This document shows, in pieces, positions 17,237 through 26,778 of a DNA stretch of 64,000 nucleotides; position 1 is the first letter of the stretch, and each line of letters opens with the position of its first letter. The stretch is taken from positions 55,478 to 119,477 of the forward strand of contig JAHHGV010000027.1 in NCBI GenBank assembly GCA_019359695.1, read 5' to 3'. Both the position numbers and the translations under genes were made by a program. This DNA comes from Brasilonema angustatum HA4187-MV1. Lineage in GTDB: Bacteria; Cyanobacteriota; Cyanobacteriia; Cyanobacteriales; Nostocaceae. Below the pieces are notes generated by a model, which worked only from the letters and a program-made list of their open reading frames with translations, was not told where the DNA came from and did no database searches.

Positions 17237-17851
17237 GTTAGTGGACAAAAGTGTTTCATGTGTGTTGTAAGCGAAAGGAAGCGAACGCAGCAGTTTGCGA
17301 TTGCTTCAGTCTGCCCAACGGCAGATCTGTGTGCCAGCAGCACGGGGCTCCTGCCGTATGCGCTTTGCGCCCGCCCACAGGGCGTTGCAAGAGCGTAGGC
17401 GTGCAGGAGATAAGAGTTTGCCAGTGGCATAAGGATGGAGATGTCAGTGCAGCACTGGCTGACTACGTTCCGTATGTTCACAGGGCACGCTACGCAAACG
17501 CAATTGCCTTGATTACGATTATTTATGTCCACTGACTTAGTCTTGATTTAAAGCACTTACAAGTAATAGAATACCCAGCCGTCATGGTTCACCAATGCTT
17601 TCTTGCAGAAAACATGAAGCCAAGATGCAATCGTCATTTACGTTGAGCGAAGTCGAAACGTTGTCCGCCGCCTCTCCCGACACCAAACTGAATACAGTTA
17701 TGGTGCGGGGCTTACGGCGAAGAAGCTAAAGATGAGAAAACATTAGTCATAGTTACTAGTGATTTTAAGATTCCCGACAAGTTTGGCGAAGTCGGGAATC
17801 TTGTTATTCACGTTCATGGGTAGGATGCCCGTAGGGCTTATGATTGAATGA
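17237..17851. other. Repeat-filled intergenic with a strong hairpin
   Basis: Positions 17260-17420 carry GC-rich repeat modules (gcgctttgcgcccgcccaca, gggcgttgcaagagcgtaggcg) like those near 49560-49620. Two frames of 94 and 129 codons here are repeat-derived. A terminator-like hairpin at 17767-17802 has a perfect 12-bp stem. I see no gene. Confidence 0.6.
17767..17802. terminator. Perfect 12-bp-stem hairpin
   Basis: AAGATTCCCGAC (17767-17778) pairs with GTCGGGAATCTT (17791-17802) across a 12-base loop. It is downstream of crr6 (which reads toward it) and could terminate that transcript; the A-rich left side gives T's on the minus strand. Confidence 0.55.
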
Positions 17852-18325
17852 TTAAAACATTTCAAACAAGGCATCATCTAACTCATAACCTAGGAGTTGT
17901 GCCATCGACTGGAGGCGAGATTTACTAGGAATACCCTGCTGTTGTAACCAATCGTTTAAAGCAAACAGCTTGTGCATTAAAAAGATTTCTAAAGCTTCAG
18001 GATTATACTGAATACCTTCTTTGGTACTGAACTGGTGCGGGACAAGCATTGCTGCATAACGGGCAAATTCGCCAGTTTTCCAATCAAGTAAAAATACTAA
18101 CCAGGGATAGCGAGTATCTAGACGGATAAACCAGAGCCGCACCTCTGGAATTTCTGAAAGTTCCCGTGGATCGCCTGGTTCCAGAGTATAGTCGATATCA
18201 AAATGCAGTTGCTGCTCGTAGGATGCGATCGCCCCCTCTTGCAGCAATTTTTCAATCTCTGTGACTACGGGGGACAGATCCAAGGAGTTAATGCAGTCGG
18301 TGTTGAGTGGGATAGTGATTGTCAT
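17852..18325 (-). CDS. CRR6-family NdhI maturation factor
   Basis: The 157-residue protein matches the CRR6 family (Chlororespiratory reduction 6), which in plants and cyanobacteria is needed to assemble the NdhI subunit into the hydrophilic arm of NDH-1. The recognisable core is ELSEIPEVRLWFIRLDTRYPWLVFLLDWKTGEFARYAAMLVPHQF, followed by EGIQYNPEALEIFLMHKLF and the C-terminal LLGYELDDALFEMF. The ATG at 18325 (MTITIPLNTDCINSLDL) is preferred over a TTG at 18349. It is soluble and without cofactor motifs. No ndh genes are nearby. I am sure of the family, less so of its exact mechanism here. Confidence 0.85.
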   Translation of the reverse strand: MTITIPLNTDCINSLDLSPVVTEIEKLLQEGAIASYEQQLHFDIDYTLEPGDPRELSEIPEVRLWFIRLDTRYPWLVFLLDWKTGEFARYAAMLVPHQFSTKEGIQYNPEALEIFLMHKLFALNDWLQQQGIPSKSRLQSMAQLLGYELDDALFEMF

Positions 18326-18758
18326 TGAAAGAGCAGCAGTGGTGCTCAAGAGTATGATCGAGAATCCACAGTAGCAGCTTTCGACTATTCACGCTACATA
18401 TACTGTCCGAAATAGCTGAAGACAAAAGACTATTACAACAAGACAAAAATAAAAAGATGTGATTTTACTTATTTGGTGATGGTAGCTTTATTTGGTGCGC
18501 CCCACGTACTAGCAGTAAAGTAGACGTTTGCAGCCATTTTAAGCTAAAGTTGTAATGAGTTCATTTTATATTGAGAGGGTGAAAAACCATTACTCAACCA
18601 GCACAAAAACTCTTCACCCTCACCTGTGATGTCCGCACTCATCAACAGCAAAAACACTGCTAAAGCGGAGCTAACAGGGTGCAAAATGTTGGATATATAA
18701 AATAACAAATAAACACTTCCCAGGGAAAATTAACCCATCAGTTAATAAACTTTAAAAT
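18326..18758. promoter_or_regulatory. Divergent promoter region of crr6 and the Fur-family gene
   Basis: This is a 433-bp AT-rich spacer between divergent genes. It must hold both promoters. Fur-family genes are often autoregulated, but I see no clear palindromic Fur or PerR box and do not assign one. No gene is visible. Confidence 0.4.
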
Positions 18759-19208
18759 ATGCAAAAGCAAACGATATCAACAAAACCTATTCGTTCACTG
18801 GAAGATGCTCTTGAGCAGTGTCAGGTACTGGGTATGCGCGTTAGTCGTCAGCGTCGCTTTATCCTAGAACTACTTTGGGAAGCAAGAGAGCATCTTTCTG
18901 CCAGAGAAATTTATGATCGCCTGAATCATGAAGGTAAAGAGATTGGGCATACCTCTGTTTATCAAAATTTAGAAGCGTTATCCAGCCAAGGCATCATTGA
19001 ATGTATTGAACGCTGTGATGGACGTTTATACGGCAATATTAGTGATTCCCACAGTCATGTTAACTGTTTGGATACAAATCAAATCCTGGATGTTCATGTA
19101 GAACTACCAGAAGAATTTATCCGTCAAATTGAAGAACAAACAGGAGTGCGGATTACTGAGTATAGTATTAACTTTTATGGTTACCGTAATTCGCAAGAGA
19201 GCAAATGA
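18759..19208 (+). CDS. Fur-family transcriptional regulator
   Basis: The 149-residue repressor has the Fur winged helix: LGMRVSRQRRFILELLWEAREHLSAREIYDRLN, then IGHTSVYQNLEALSSQGIIECIE with the recognition helix. The dimerisation part has a His-rich metal site (GNISDSHSHVNC) but none of the CxxC structural zinc pairs seen in Fur and Zur. This fits the cyanobacterial PerR/FurC type more than classic Fur, but I would not fix the metal or the signal. The ATG at 18759 follows a tract with no strong ribosome site. It is probably a redox- or metal-responsive regulator. Confidence 0.85.
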   Translation: MQKQTISTKPIRSLEDALEQCQVLGMRVSRQRRFILELLWEAREHLSAREIYDRLNHEGKEIGHTSVYQNLEALSSQGIIECIERCDGRLYGNISDSHSHVNCLDTNQILDVHVELPEEFIRQIEEQTGVRITEYSINFYGYRNSQESK

Positions 19209-19395
19209 CGGTTGATAGTGAGTTGCGCCCAAGTGCAACCACTACCAGTTACCTATTACAACCGTTTTACCATCTGCATTTTCAATGACTCCAGAAGGGA
19301 GTGGATTGTGAAATAGTTCCAAGCAAAGAAACTACGCTCATTTGTCAAGCTTATTTACGACTAAAGTAAAAAAAGCTTGCGTTTTTAAGCAGATT

Positions 19396-21195
19396 ATGAG
19401 CGATCGCCCTTTAAGATTATTGTTAATAGACCAGGACCCCATCTTCCGATTAGGGCTAAGAGTAGCTTTGGAAGAATTCTCCAATTTACAGGTGGTATCG
19501 GAGGCAGAAACAGACACTGCTGCATTGCAGATTTTAGCCAAACTTGCACAAGAAAATCCAAACCAAGTCAATTTAGTCGTTTTGGAATTGGGAAATAGTC
19601 GCTTTGTTTCTAGCCAGCAACTGGGTTTACAACTCTGTCGCCATTTGAAAACCCAGTACCCCAATCTGCCATTATTACTTTTAAGTTCTGTTCAAGAACA
19701 AGGACTACTTCTAGCAGCAAAAGCTGCTGGAGTCGATGGTTACTGTCCTAAAGGAACTCCTATTTCTGAATTAGTGACCATTATGCACGATGTGGTGGCA
19801 GGTGGTTCATCCTGGGATTGGGAGATGGGAAAACAGAACATGAGGATTTACAGAAACGAGGATGCAGGATATGCTCTTGAAAACCTCACGTCTTCTGAAC
19901 TTCCTTTTGCTCAGTTACGGAAGCGTCTACGGTTATCAGGGATTGGGTACATCAACGTCACTTTGAGTGAAGTGACAGCACAATTACAAGTTCCCGGATT
20001 ACCATTATTAGATCGGGCAGTGTTAGCTGGGCAAAGACGAGAATTGCTAGCAGCGCGTTGGCTGCTGAATCGATTATTAGCTTCATCACTGGAAAGGCGA
20101 CAGGAGGTACAGTCGCATTCACGTAATGTTTCTGCAAGCAATAATTTCGCATCTGCACAGTTGCAGTCTCCGATAAATTCTCTCCCAAGTACTTCTGTTT
20201 CCAAATCTGACTCACCAGCTTCTGTGCTGAGTCCTAGATCATTACAAGCGGCATTATTTGCATCCTGTCTTACCAAACTTCAGCTTCCTTTACAAAATGT
20301 GACAGCTATCCCTTTAGAAATTGATATTTTACGTGAAGACAAAAAACGTGATTTACTTTATCTTATTTTACAAAAAATTGCTGACGTGCTAGATGAAATG
20401 CGTGCTTCTGTAGTAGAGATAAGCCAATTATATGAATTAAAAAGTACTGTGTTGCTGGATGTATGGCAATCAGCAACTACGAGCTTTTTTGGCAAATTTT
20501 CTCGGGTGCGAGTAGACAATAATAATTTAGAAATAGTTACTTTTCTTCTGCAAGATGCTGCTGTGGTGCGAGCCGAAATCCTCAATAGAATTCCCCTGAT
20601 TGAAGAGTTATTTTCTTATCTCCTATTTCAAAGAAATTTGCAAATTGATAATACTTCCTATCCAGCAGGTAGCTTTGAAGCAAAAGAATATGCAGAAATG
20701 ATTCTGGAGAATCTCTTGATTCAGGTAGGCAATGGTGTTATGCAACCGTTGCTCAACTCTTTAGCAGATGTAGAAGAAGTGAAGCAAAATTTTTATGACC
20801 GTCAATTGATTTCAATACGAGAAATTGAACGATTTAGAAATAATTTGTCGTGGAGATATCGCCTCAGGAATTATGTGAATGAGCCGAAAGCAATTTTTGA
20901 AAGCCGCTATGAGCTATTTGTCTTTGCACCTCGCGGTATTGCCACAACTTCGATTTATGCGCCACGTGGACAAGAGTTAACGCAACTTTCTGGAATTCCG
21001 TTAGTTGTCACTTTAGCAATAGAATTTCGTGATGCGATCGCTCCTCGTATACAATCGCTCTTATCCTTGTTTGGCAGTGGTGTTGTCTTTGTTCTCACGC
21101 AAGTTATTGGTCGTGGTATCGGTTTGATTGGTCGTGGTATTCTTCAAGGAATTGGCAGTGTTTCTTTAAGGGAAAGAAAGAATAAAAAGTTATAA
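19396..21195 (+). CDS. Response-regulator-like protein with DUF3685 domain
   Basis: The 599-residue protein starts MSDRPLRLLLIDQDPIFRLG, a receiver domain (about 1-130) with the acidic pocket D12 and D14 and the lysine in GYCPKGTP. The phospho-acceptor position holds Glu (E64 in NLVVLELGNSR) instead of Asp. Next come an HTH-like or linker part and a serine-rich segment (about 235-300), then the large DUF3685 domain. A C-terminal hydrophobic stretch (IQSLLSLFGSGVVFVLTQVI) suggests membrane attachment. The domain pair is found in cyanobacteria and the function is unknown. The ATG at 19396 precedes a HIP1 site; an upstream TTG at 19342 is less likely. Confidence 0.85.
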   Translation: MSDRPLRLLLIDQDPIFRLGLRVALEEFSNLQVVSEAETDTAALQILAKLAQENPNQVNLVVLELGNSRFVSSQQLGLQLCRHLKTQYPNLPLLLLSSVQEQGLLLAAKAAGVDGYCPKGTPISELVTIMHDVVAGGSSWDWEMGKQNMRIYRNEDAGYALENLTSSELPFAQLRKRLRLSGIGYINVTLSEVTAQLQVPGLPLLDRAVLAGQRRELLAARWLLNRLLASSLERRQEVQSHSRNVSASNNFASAQLQSPINSLPSTSVSKSDSPASVLSPRSLQAALFASCLTKLQLPLQNVTAIPLEIDILREDKKRDLLYLILQKIADVLDEMRASVVEISQLYELKSTVLLDVWQSATTSFFGKFSRVRVDNNNLEIVTFLLQDAAVVRAEILNRIPLIEELFSYLLFQRNLQIDNTSYPAGSFEAKEYAEMILENLLIQVGNGVMQPLLNSLADVEEVKQNFYDRQLISIREIERFRNNLSWRYRLRNYVNEPKAIFESRYELFVFAPRGIATTSIYAPRGQELTQLSGIPLVVTLAIEFRDAIAPRIQSLLSLFGSGVVFVLTQVIGRGIGLIGRGILQGIGSVSLRERKNKKL

Positions 21196-21504
21196 AAGGG
21201 AACAGCCAACAGGAGGTAATGTGTGGAGATTGAAACCCCACCCTATGCGCGAATTATACGCTACGTGCAGGCACTTTCACATAAATCAGAAATCAGATAA
21301 GATTGCTAATATATCCCTCTTTTATAACTCTGAGGAGAAAAATAATAAAAGGCAACACGCCGATGTTAAAGACTAATTGTTAACTAAAATTTTAAATAAG
21401 AGCAATTTTCAAACATTAATGCAGCAAATTTTCAGAAGATAAAAGTGCTTATAACTCCTTAATCTCAGCTTAGTAATAAAGTAAACTGAAGGAGACTTGC
21501 TCCC
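21196..21504. other. Intergenic before methyltransferase gene
   Basis: It is AT-rich with no gene seen. It begins with a short gggaacagccaacagg repeat and ends with a good ribosome site (gaaggaga at 21488-21495) nine bases before the next ATG. Confidence 0.5.
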
Positions 21505-22320
21505 ATGACTGCCCATGTAGATATTGACAAGTACAAGCAGCTAGTAGTTGATGATTTCAATTCCAGACCTAACTATGATGAAGGAAATCAATTTCACCTA
21601 AGTTTAGCTAATCGTCTGATTGAAATCGCTCAACCTCAGCCAGGACAGAAAATCCTCGATATTGCTACTGGTACAGGATTAGTGGCAATTACTGCAGCAC
21701 AAATTGTTGGTTCTTCAGGTCGAGTCGTGGGAGTAGATATCGCCAAAGGTATGCTAGAGCAAGCACAGAGGAAGATTAAGACGATTGGACTCAAAAATAT
21801 TGAACTCATAGAAGCAGACGCTGATTATCTCAATTTCAATGACAGCAGCTTCGATATCATTTTTTGCTCTAGTGCGATCGTGTATTTGACGAACATTCAG
21901 AACTCTCTACAGCAGTGGCATCGCTTTCTCAAACCAGGTGGATTAGTTGCTTTTTCTTGCTTTGCTGAAACTGCCCATACAGCAGCTGTCATGTTTAGAC
22001 AAAAAGCCCAGACTTATGGAATTTTAATTCCCAATCCGAACGAGCCATTAGGAACTCCTCAAAAGTGTCAAAATTTGCTTACAGACCTAGGTTTTCAAGA
22101 TATCAAAGTCATAACCGAACAGTTTGGTTCTTATCTGAGTAATGTTGAAAAAGCTTGGTACGCAAATGCGAGAAGCGCTTTTGGCTCTCAAGTAAAAGAA
22201 CTCCCTCCAGAGAGATTAGAACAACTCAAAGCTGAATACATTGCACAACTCGAAGCAACTGCAACATACAAAGGTATTTGGAACGATGTAACAACTTTCT
22301 TTGTATTGGGGAGTAAGTAA
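21505..22320 (+). CDS. Class I SAM-dependent methyltransferase
   Basis: This is a 271-residue Rossmann-fold methyltransferase of the UbiE/Methyltransf_11 type. Motif I is KILDIATGTGLVAITAA (about 49-65), the acidic end of strand 2 is VVGVDIAKGMLEQA, motif II is EADADYLNF, and motif III is FLKPGGLVAFSCFA. The C-terminal cap (about 160-271), with NVEKAWYANARSAFG, likely decides the substrate, which is unknown. A strong ribosome site precedes the ATG. It is a monocistronic gene between a DUF3685 regulator and a convergent glycosyltransferase. Confidence 0.88.
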   Translation: MTAHVDIDKYKQLVVDDFNSRPNYDEGNQFHLSLANRLIEIAQPQPGQKILDIATGTGLVAITAAQIVGSSGRVVGVDIAKGMLEQAQRKIKTIGLKNIELIEADADYLNFNDSSFDIIFCSSAIVYLTNIQNSLQQWHRFLKPGGLVAFSCFAETAHTAAVMFRQKAQTYGILIPNPNEPLGTPQKCQNLLTDLGFQDIKVITEQFGSYLSNVEKAWYANARSAFGSQVKELPPERLEQLKAEYIAQLEATATYKGIWNDVTTFFVLGSK

Positions 22321-22423
22321 ATAACCTGTTAGTGTTGAGTTAGGTCGAGGGTGAGTATTATCTATGGCTTGACCTAACTCGATACCAAGCACTGGCTCAA
22401 TATCTAAGTAGAGAGCGATATGA

Positions 22424-23305
22424 CTAATCAACGGAATTTGATACTAACTGCGTAGCTTTGCTTCCAGACACTTCTGCATCCAACTTGGGTGTTGGCATAT
22501 GCTTCATTTCCCAAACTTTTAGCAGAATTAGGTATTCGTAGAAAGCTTGCAATGTACACCAAGTAAACCCAGCGCGTCCGTCTAAGCAGCCACCTAAGAT
22601 AAAATACATATACAAAAAACGTATGATTGGTCTAGCTGGTAAGCGCAAGGACAAATTTTTTAAGGCGCGGCGTCGTTCGACTTCTGACTTCCCAAAAAAT
22701 AAATCTTTCCACCTAACTGTTCCGTTTTGTAACTGATGAAGGGTTTCTCTGGCTTCATCTGTGGAGTAACGGTTGTGTTTATCAATCCAGCGGCTGAACC
22801 CCTTGCCAGAAGTATAATGAGGGTATGTTTCTTTCAAAAAGCTTGTTGGACCGTCACAAACTTCTCGTTCTGTATGACCATAGTCTGTAAACCAGACTTT
22901 ACCGTGGCGGAAAAGGCGCAGTTGGTAACGAGGATATTGAGTACTGCGGCGAATCCAAGAATTCATGAACATGACGCGTTCAGCGGCATAGTAGCCGATG
23001 TAATCTGGATTACGACTCACTTTTTGGCATTCCGCGAACAGTTCTGGCGTCATGCGTTCGTCAGCTTCTAGAATATAAACCCATTCATACTTGGGAGATA
23101 TATTTTCTAGCATCCAAGTACGTTGACGACCATGGCTTTCAAAAGCGTGCTGAACCACACGAACTGGATAGCGGTTGGCTATTTCGACGGTGCGATCGCT
23201 GCTGCATGAGTCTACAACAATAATGTCATCTGATAGCATCGCCGATTCAATACAAGCGGCGATGTCTATTTCTTCGTTATAAGTCAATATGTAAATTGAA
23301 AACAT
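22424..23305 (-). CDS. Glycosyltransferase family 2 (WaaE/KdtX-like)
   Basis: It encodes 293 residues from the ATG at 23305, which begins at the first GT-A strand (MFSIYILTYNEEIDIAACIE); an ATG at 23377 would add 24 unlikely residues. DDIIVVDSCSSDRTVEIA is the nucleotide-binding loop, and YILEADERMTPEL carries the metal-binding ExDE variant found in lipopolysaccharide core glycosyltransferases. The hydrophobic C-terminal part (RFLYMYFILGGCLDGRAGFT) suggests membrane contact. It lies downstream of hpsJ on the same strand and is a candidate glycosyltransferase of the hormogonium polysaccharide locus. Confidence 0.87.
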   Translation of the reverse strand: MFSIYILTYNEEIDIAACIESAMLSDDIIVVDSCSSDRTVEIANRYPVRVVQHAFESHGRQRTWMLENISPKYEWVYILEADERMTPELFAECQKVSRNPDYIGYYAAERVMFMNSWIRRSTQYPRYQLRLFRHGKVWFTDYGHTEREVCDGPTSFLKETYPHYTSGKGFSRWIDKHNRYSTDEARETLHQLQNGTVRWKDLFFGKSEVERRRALKNLSLRLPARPIIRFLYMYFILGGCLDGRAGFTWCTLQAFYEYLILLKVWEMKHMPTPKLDAEVSGSKATQLVSNSVD

Positions 23306-23450
23306 TCGCAATCTTAAATTGATATGACTTGTCTTGTGCGGAATTTTACTTTGTTCTGGTAAATATATGCAAGTCAACTAAGATCATCTTCATCAGGAAT
23401 TCATAAAAAAGTGGCAGTATGATGCATCGTACTGCCTTCAAAATAATGGA

Positions 23451-24284
23451 CTAGCGTGCAGGCATTTTGCGTTTACCACCTATAACATTCATAGCTTTTA
23501 AACCTGACCAGCCGATAATAATGTAAGCAATAGACAACAGCAAACTGCCTATAACAATTCTCAAACCGGGCTTCCAATTGTCTTCAGCTTGTTTTATCAG
23601 CTCATCCCGGCGGGCGCGAATTTGCCCTAATCTTTGATCTGCAAGTTGGTCTGGATTACTTTGTTGGGCTATGAATTTGTCAAGTTCTTGAGGATTGGCT
23701 TTGAATTTCTTGAGCAAATCTTTTGTAGCTTGGGGAATATTGGGGTTATTCAGTGCTTGCTGATAACGCTGATCATCTTGAAGAAGTTCAGTATATTGTG
23801 CTTTGACTTGGGCTTTCTGCTTCTCTACAGATGCTTTGACTTGATCGTTACCCAATTGAGCTTTCACTTGGTTAAGCTGACCTTTCAATTGGTTTTCTGC
23901 TAGTTGTGCATCTCTGGTGATTTGATCCACTGTTTGAGTTCTTTGATTAATGATATTCCCAGCATGGACAGGAGCAATAATCAAAAAGAGTAATCCCAAG
24001 ATACTTGATATCACAAGAGCTGGCATTCTCAAGTCTATAGACTGGGGTTGAGTGCCATCATCAAAACTGTCAATCCAATAGCCAGTAAATAGCATACCCA
24101 ATGCGACTAATGGCACGACTCCTCGATCAACCAAACTTGCTGCCCATCTGAGTTGCAACAGCCTATCGGTTGGGCTGAAGTCAAGGCTTATAATCAAAAA
24201 ATCAATCAAAAAGGACAATATTAAAATTATCCCAATCACTTTGAGTGTGCGGGCTGCGATCGCAGCACCTAAACGGTTATTCAT
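23451..24284 (-). CDS. hpsJ: HpsJ-family protein (hormogonium polysaccharide locus)
   Basis: The 277-residue membrane protein has three N-terminal hydrophobic spans (about 14-36, 52-70, 85-106), a long charged coiled-coil segment (about 115-235, with QLKGQLNQVKAQLGNDQVKA), and a fourth span near the C-terminus (VIGSLLLSIAYIIIGWSGL). This layout matches HpsJ, which is encoded with the hps genes for motility-associated polysaccharide in filamentous cyanobacteria. Its molecular role is not established. The other hps genes follow upstream on the same strand, separated by a DUF2064 gene. The coiled coil could scaffold the secretion apparatus (inference). Confidence 0.75.
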   Translation of the reverse strand: MNNRLGAAIAARTLKVIGIILILSFLIDFLIISLDFSPTDRLLQLRWAASLVDRGVVPLVALGMLFTGYWIDSFDDGTQPQSIDLRMPALVISSILGLLFLIIAPVHAGNIINQRTQTVDQITRDAQLAENQLKGQLNQVKAQLGNDQVKASVEKQKAQVKAQYTELLQDDQRYQQALNNPNIPQATKDLLKKFKANPQELDKFIAQQSNPDQLADQRLGQIRARRDELIKQAEDNWKPGLRIVIGSLLLSIAYIIIGWSGLKAMNVIGGKRKMPAR

Positions 24285-24613
24285 AGTTTTTCGTCTTGTA
24301 GTTGACTGAAGTCAATATTTTATATAAAGGTACTGGAATATTGTTCCTATTCGGCTACCTATTATTTCTGTTTGAGAGATTCTTTTTTGGGTGATATATT
24401 TTCTACCCTTTAATGTCAGCCACACCACGGTAGCATCTCGATTCTAGGTTGTCTTCAGAAAAACCCTTGTGTAAAAAAAAACAAAAGTAACACTGGGAAC
24501 GTTGATAGCTGTAGTAAATATTCCATTAGAGGGGTTTGAGATACATTTTTATGGTGTGATGAGTAGGGTGTAAGGGGAAAAATCACTACACACCATCGTC
24601 ACAACAAACCAGT
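24285..24613. promoter_or_regulatory. Intergenic upstream of hpsJ
   Basis: 329 bp without a gene, presumably holding the hpsJ promoter and the 3' end of the upstream unit. An 8-bp inverted repeat (atggtgtg at 24551-24558, cacaccat at 24589-24596) could be a terminator for the DUF2064 gene. Confidence 0.4.
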
Positions 24614-25255
24614 TTAGTGCGTAAATCTGAGAATCTCTTCCCAAATTGGCAAATCCTCTGGGCGATCAATATCAGCCAAGTGAGGTAAGTCAGCGACTGA
24701 TAAATTTAACGTTTGAGCAATACTTATAGTCTGATGGAAGACTTGAGAGGTTCCCCAGTCTATATTGATAAATAATTCTGGCACAGGACGTTGCAAACCA
24801 ATTAAGTAATACCCACCATCAACTGCTGGACCAAGCACAAGCTCGCATTGCTGAAGTTGTGCAAAAGCTTCTGCTAAAATCTGGTTATTCACACCAGGGC
24901 AGTCAGTACCGATAGTCACGACTTTTTCTGCACCTGATTGAAAGGCATTGAAGAAAGATTGTGTCATCCGCAAACCCAAATCTCCCTCTCCTTGAGGTTG
25001 GTAAATTAAGTCATATCCTAGCCACTCTTGCATAAGTTGCAAATCACCACCTGCAAACCGCACTTCAAAAGATATGGCGGAAGTCTTTTGCAACTGTTTC
25101 ACTTGAGATAATGTGTGTTCTGTCATTTGACGCTGAAGATTTGCTGCACCTTCAGTTCCCAAAGCAGGTATCAGTCGAGTTTTTGTCTTGCCTGGTTCTG
25201 GATAGCGAGTGAAAATTATCAGATGCTGTTTTGCTGTTTCTGGTAGATTGAGCAC
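24614..25255 (-). CDS. DUF2064 (TIGR04282) glycosyltransferase-like protein
   Basis: The 213-residue protein is of the family often called 'arsenosugar biosynthesis glycosyltransferase', a GT-A-like nucleotidyl or glycosyl transferase. Motifs seen are LIIFTRYPEPGKTKTRLIPALG (dinucleotide-type loop), VTIGTDCPGVN, and LVLGPAVDGGYYLIGL near the middle. The start is GTG. It lies between hpsD and hpsJ on the same strand, 32 bp from the former, so cotranscription with the hps genes is likely. The substrate is unknown; the family name reflects other neighbourhoods and should not be read as arsenic chemistry here. Confidence 0.85.
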   Translation of the reverse strand: MLNLPETAKQHLIIFTRYPEPGKTKTRLIPALGTEGAANLQRQMTEHTLSQVKQLQKTSAISFEVRFAGGDLQLMQEWLGYDLIYQPQGEGDLGLRMTQSFFNAFQSGAEKVVTIGTDCPGVNNQILAEAFAQLQQCELVLGPAVDGGYYLIGLQRPVPELFINIDWGTSQVFHQTISIAQTLNLSVADLPHLADIDRPEDLPIWEEILRFTH

Positions 25256-25287
25256 GAGATACCTTCTTGAAATAAATTAAAATTATA

Positions 25288-25839
25288 TTAATAGCAATAC
25301 TTATTTTTGTCAGGTTCATCGTGTTCTTTTCCCGTTCGCATTGCACCTAAAATCGTAGAAATGTAGACACAACGTTTAGCTTTTCCACCAGACTTACTAG
25401 ATAAAGTTATTCGTCCCAACGGTGGTTTCCTAATATTTCCTCTATCATCAAATTGGATTTGCCCAACACCATTTGACTGTTGTAAAGTTGTTTCCGCATC
25501 CAAGCGCACATTTGGATCTAAATTATTCCAAATAGCGTTAACTGGGTTTTTTGTGGCAAGATGAACTGCCCATTGCACAATATCGTTTTGTTCCCGAAAA
25601 CTAACTTGCCAAGTTAATTTGTTTTTGATAGCTTGGCTTTGAGCTTGGCGTATAGCAAGATAAACTTCGTTTTGAGCAGTGTTGAGGCGCTGAGTATCGA
25701 CAAAAGCTAGCCAACTTGGAACTGATATGGCAGCTAAGATACCAATTATGACAATACTTACTAAAAGCTCTAGTAGTGTGAAGCCATTGCTAGAACAATT
25801 CTGCTTATCCTTAAAGTTATTTAGCAGATAAGAATCCAT
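25288..25839 (-). CDS. hpsD: Pseudopilin HpsD-like (type IV pilin N-terminus)
   Basis: From the ATG at 25839 it encodes 183 residues with a 19-residue leader ending Gly before FTLLELLVSIVIIGILAAIS, the classic prepilin cleavage site with Glu at position 5 of the mature protein. The globular part resembles GspH/FimT-type minor pseudopilins (WLAFVDTQRLNTAQNEVYLA). An ATG at 25890 is also open. It overlaps the end of the upstream pseudopilin gene by 23 bp, a sign of translational coupling. Family and context (after two more pseudopilins and HpsA) support HpsD of the hormogonium polysaccharide secretion system. The individual letter is by order. Confidence 0.78.
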   Translation of the reverse strand: MDSYLLNNFKDKQNCSSNGFTLLELLVSIVIIGILAAISVPSWLAFVDTQRLNTAQNEVYLAIRQAQSQAIKNKLTWQVSFREQNDIVQWAVHLATKNPVNAIWNNLDPNVRLDAETTLQQSNGVGQIQFDDRGNIRKPPLGRITLSSKSGGKAKRCVYISTILGAMRTGKEHDEPDKNKYCY

Positions 25840-26746
25840 TGCCTTGGACTCGTATACTTGCTTGAGGAAAATATGTTTTATAACTCTCATTAAAATCTAT
25901 ATTATTGTTTTGAAGACGAGCGAGGGCATTACCACGTAAATAAAGTTCTGCTACGGTATTTTCGGAATCCACACAAACGTAAAAGCCACGTGTTCTAACA
26001 TTTTTAGTGGCAACAGCATCTCCACTCCCAGAAAATTGTGGCAACTGTTGACCTATTTTGCAATTATAAGGTGCTGGATTGGTATTATCATTTATTGTAG
26101 TTTGATCAATGTAATCAACTAAAGGTATAATTTTTTGTGTGTAATTGTCGCTGTTTTTTGTCCATTGATTCATCTTACTCTTAAGATTGCCTGAAGCTTG
26201 CAGATTAAACATCTGAAAACCTTTGTCTCGGGTTTCGTTTTTCTCGGTTTCAGTAGCTCCATAACCGTCTTTGATTTGAAATTTACCGATTCTAGCAGCA
26301 TTAGACCATGTAGGGTCATTATCTTGAATTAAATAATAGGCAACTAAAGAGTAAACAAACAAATTTCCTTTTTGTGTAGCAGAAAGTTCTTTGGAAATAG
26401 ACTCCCGCTTCCAAAAGACAAGAACAGGAAAATAATTATTTTTATAACCATACCTTGGTAGTTGCTGCCTAATTGCATTAATGCCATCAGCATCATATAT
26501 ATAGACTGACTGCTGTAAATCCCGCGCAATATAATCAAGTGCTGCTTTGATTTCTTGCTCGGTATCTGCCTTTGCTTGCTCTTGTCGATCAGTTGTCATA
26601 ATGTTAATCATGAATCCTAGCAAAGGTGTGATAACAAGAGTAGCGATGATGATGCCTACCAGTAACTCAATCAAGGTAAAGCCATCACATTTATTTTTCT
26701 GGCGAAAAAGCTTTAACTGCTTAATGAAAAGCCATAATAAATTCAT
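25817..26746 (-). CDS. hpsC: Pseudopilin HpsC-like
   Basis: The 309-residue product has a 22-residue leader (MNLLWLFIKQLKLFRQKNKC, then DG) before FTLIELLVGIIIATLVITPL, a type IV pilin signal with Glu5. The mature part begins with the hydrophobic helix and a stretch rich in charged residues (DRQEQAKADTEQEIKAALDYIARDLQQ), as in large PilW/GspJ-like pseudopilins. The C-terminal domain includes a Cys pair (YNCKIGQ and FYVCVDSE) that may form a disulphide. A TTG at 26785 could be the start but would overlap the hpsB stop. The position between HpsB and HpsD supports HpsC. Confidence 0.78.
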   Translation of the reverse strand: MNLLWLFIKQLKLFRQKNKCDGFTLIELLVGIIIATLVITPLLGFMINIMTTDRQEQAKADTEQEIKAALDYIARDLQQSVYIYDADGINAIRQQLPRYGYKNNYFPVLVFWKRESISKELSATQKGNLFVYSLVAYYLIQDNDPTWSNAARIGKFQIKDGYGATETEKNETRDKGFQMFNLQASGNLKSKMNQWTKNSDNYTQKIIPLVDYIDQTTINDNTNPAPYNCKIGQQLPQFSGSGDAVATKNVRTRGFYVCVDSENTVAELYLRGNALARLQNNNIDFNESYKTYFPQASIRVQGNGFLSAK

Positions 26747-26778
26747 AATATTGATTTGCTCGGAATAGTTACCGAGAC

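Noticed and set aside
17143..17535. 94-codon plus and 129-codon minus frames
   Set aside because: Both derive from GC-rich interspersed repeats, and the minus one overlaps the end of the gene at 16469-17236.
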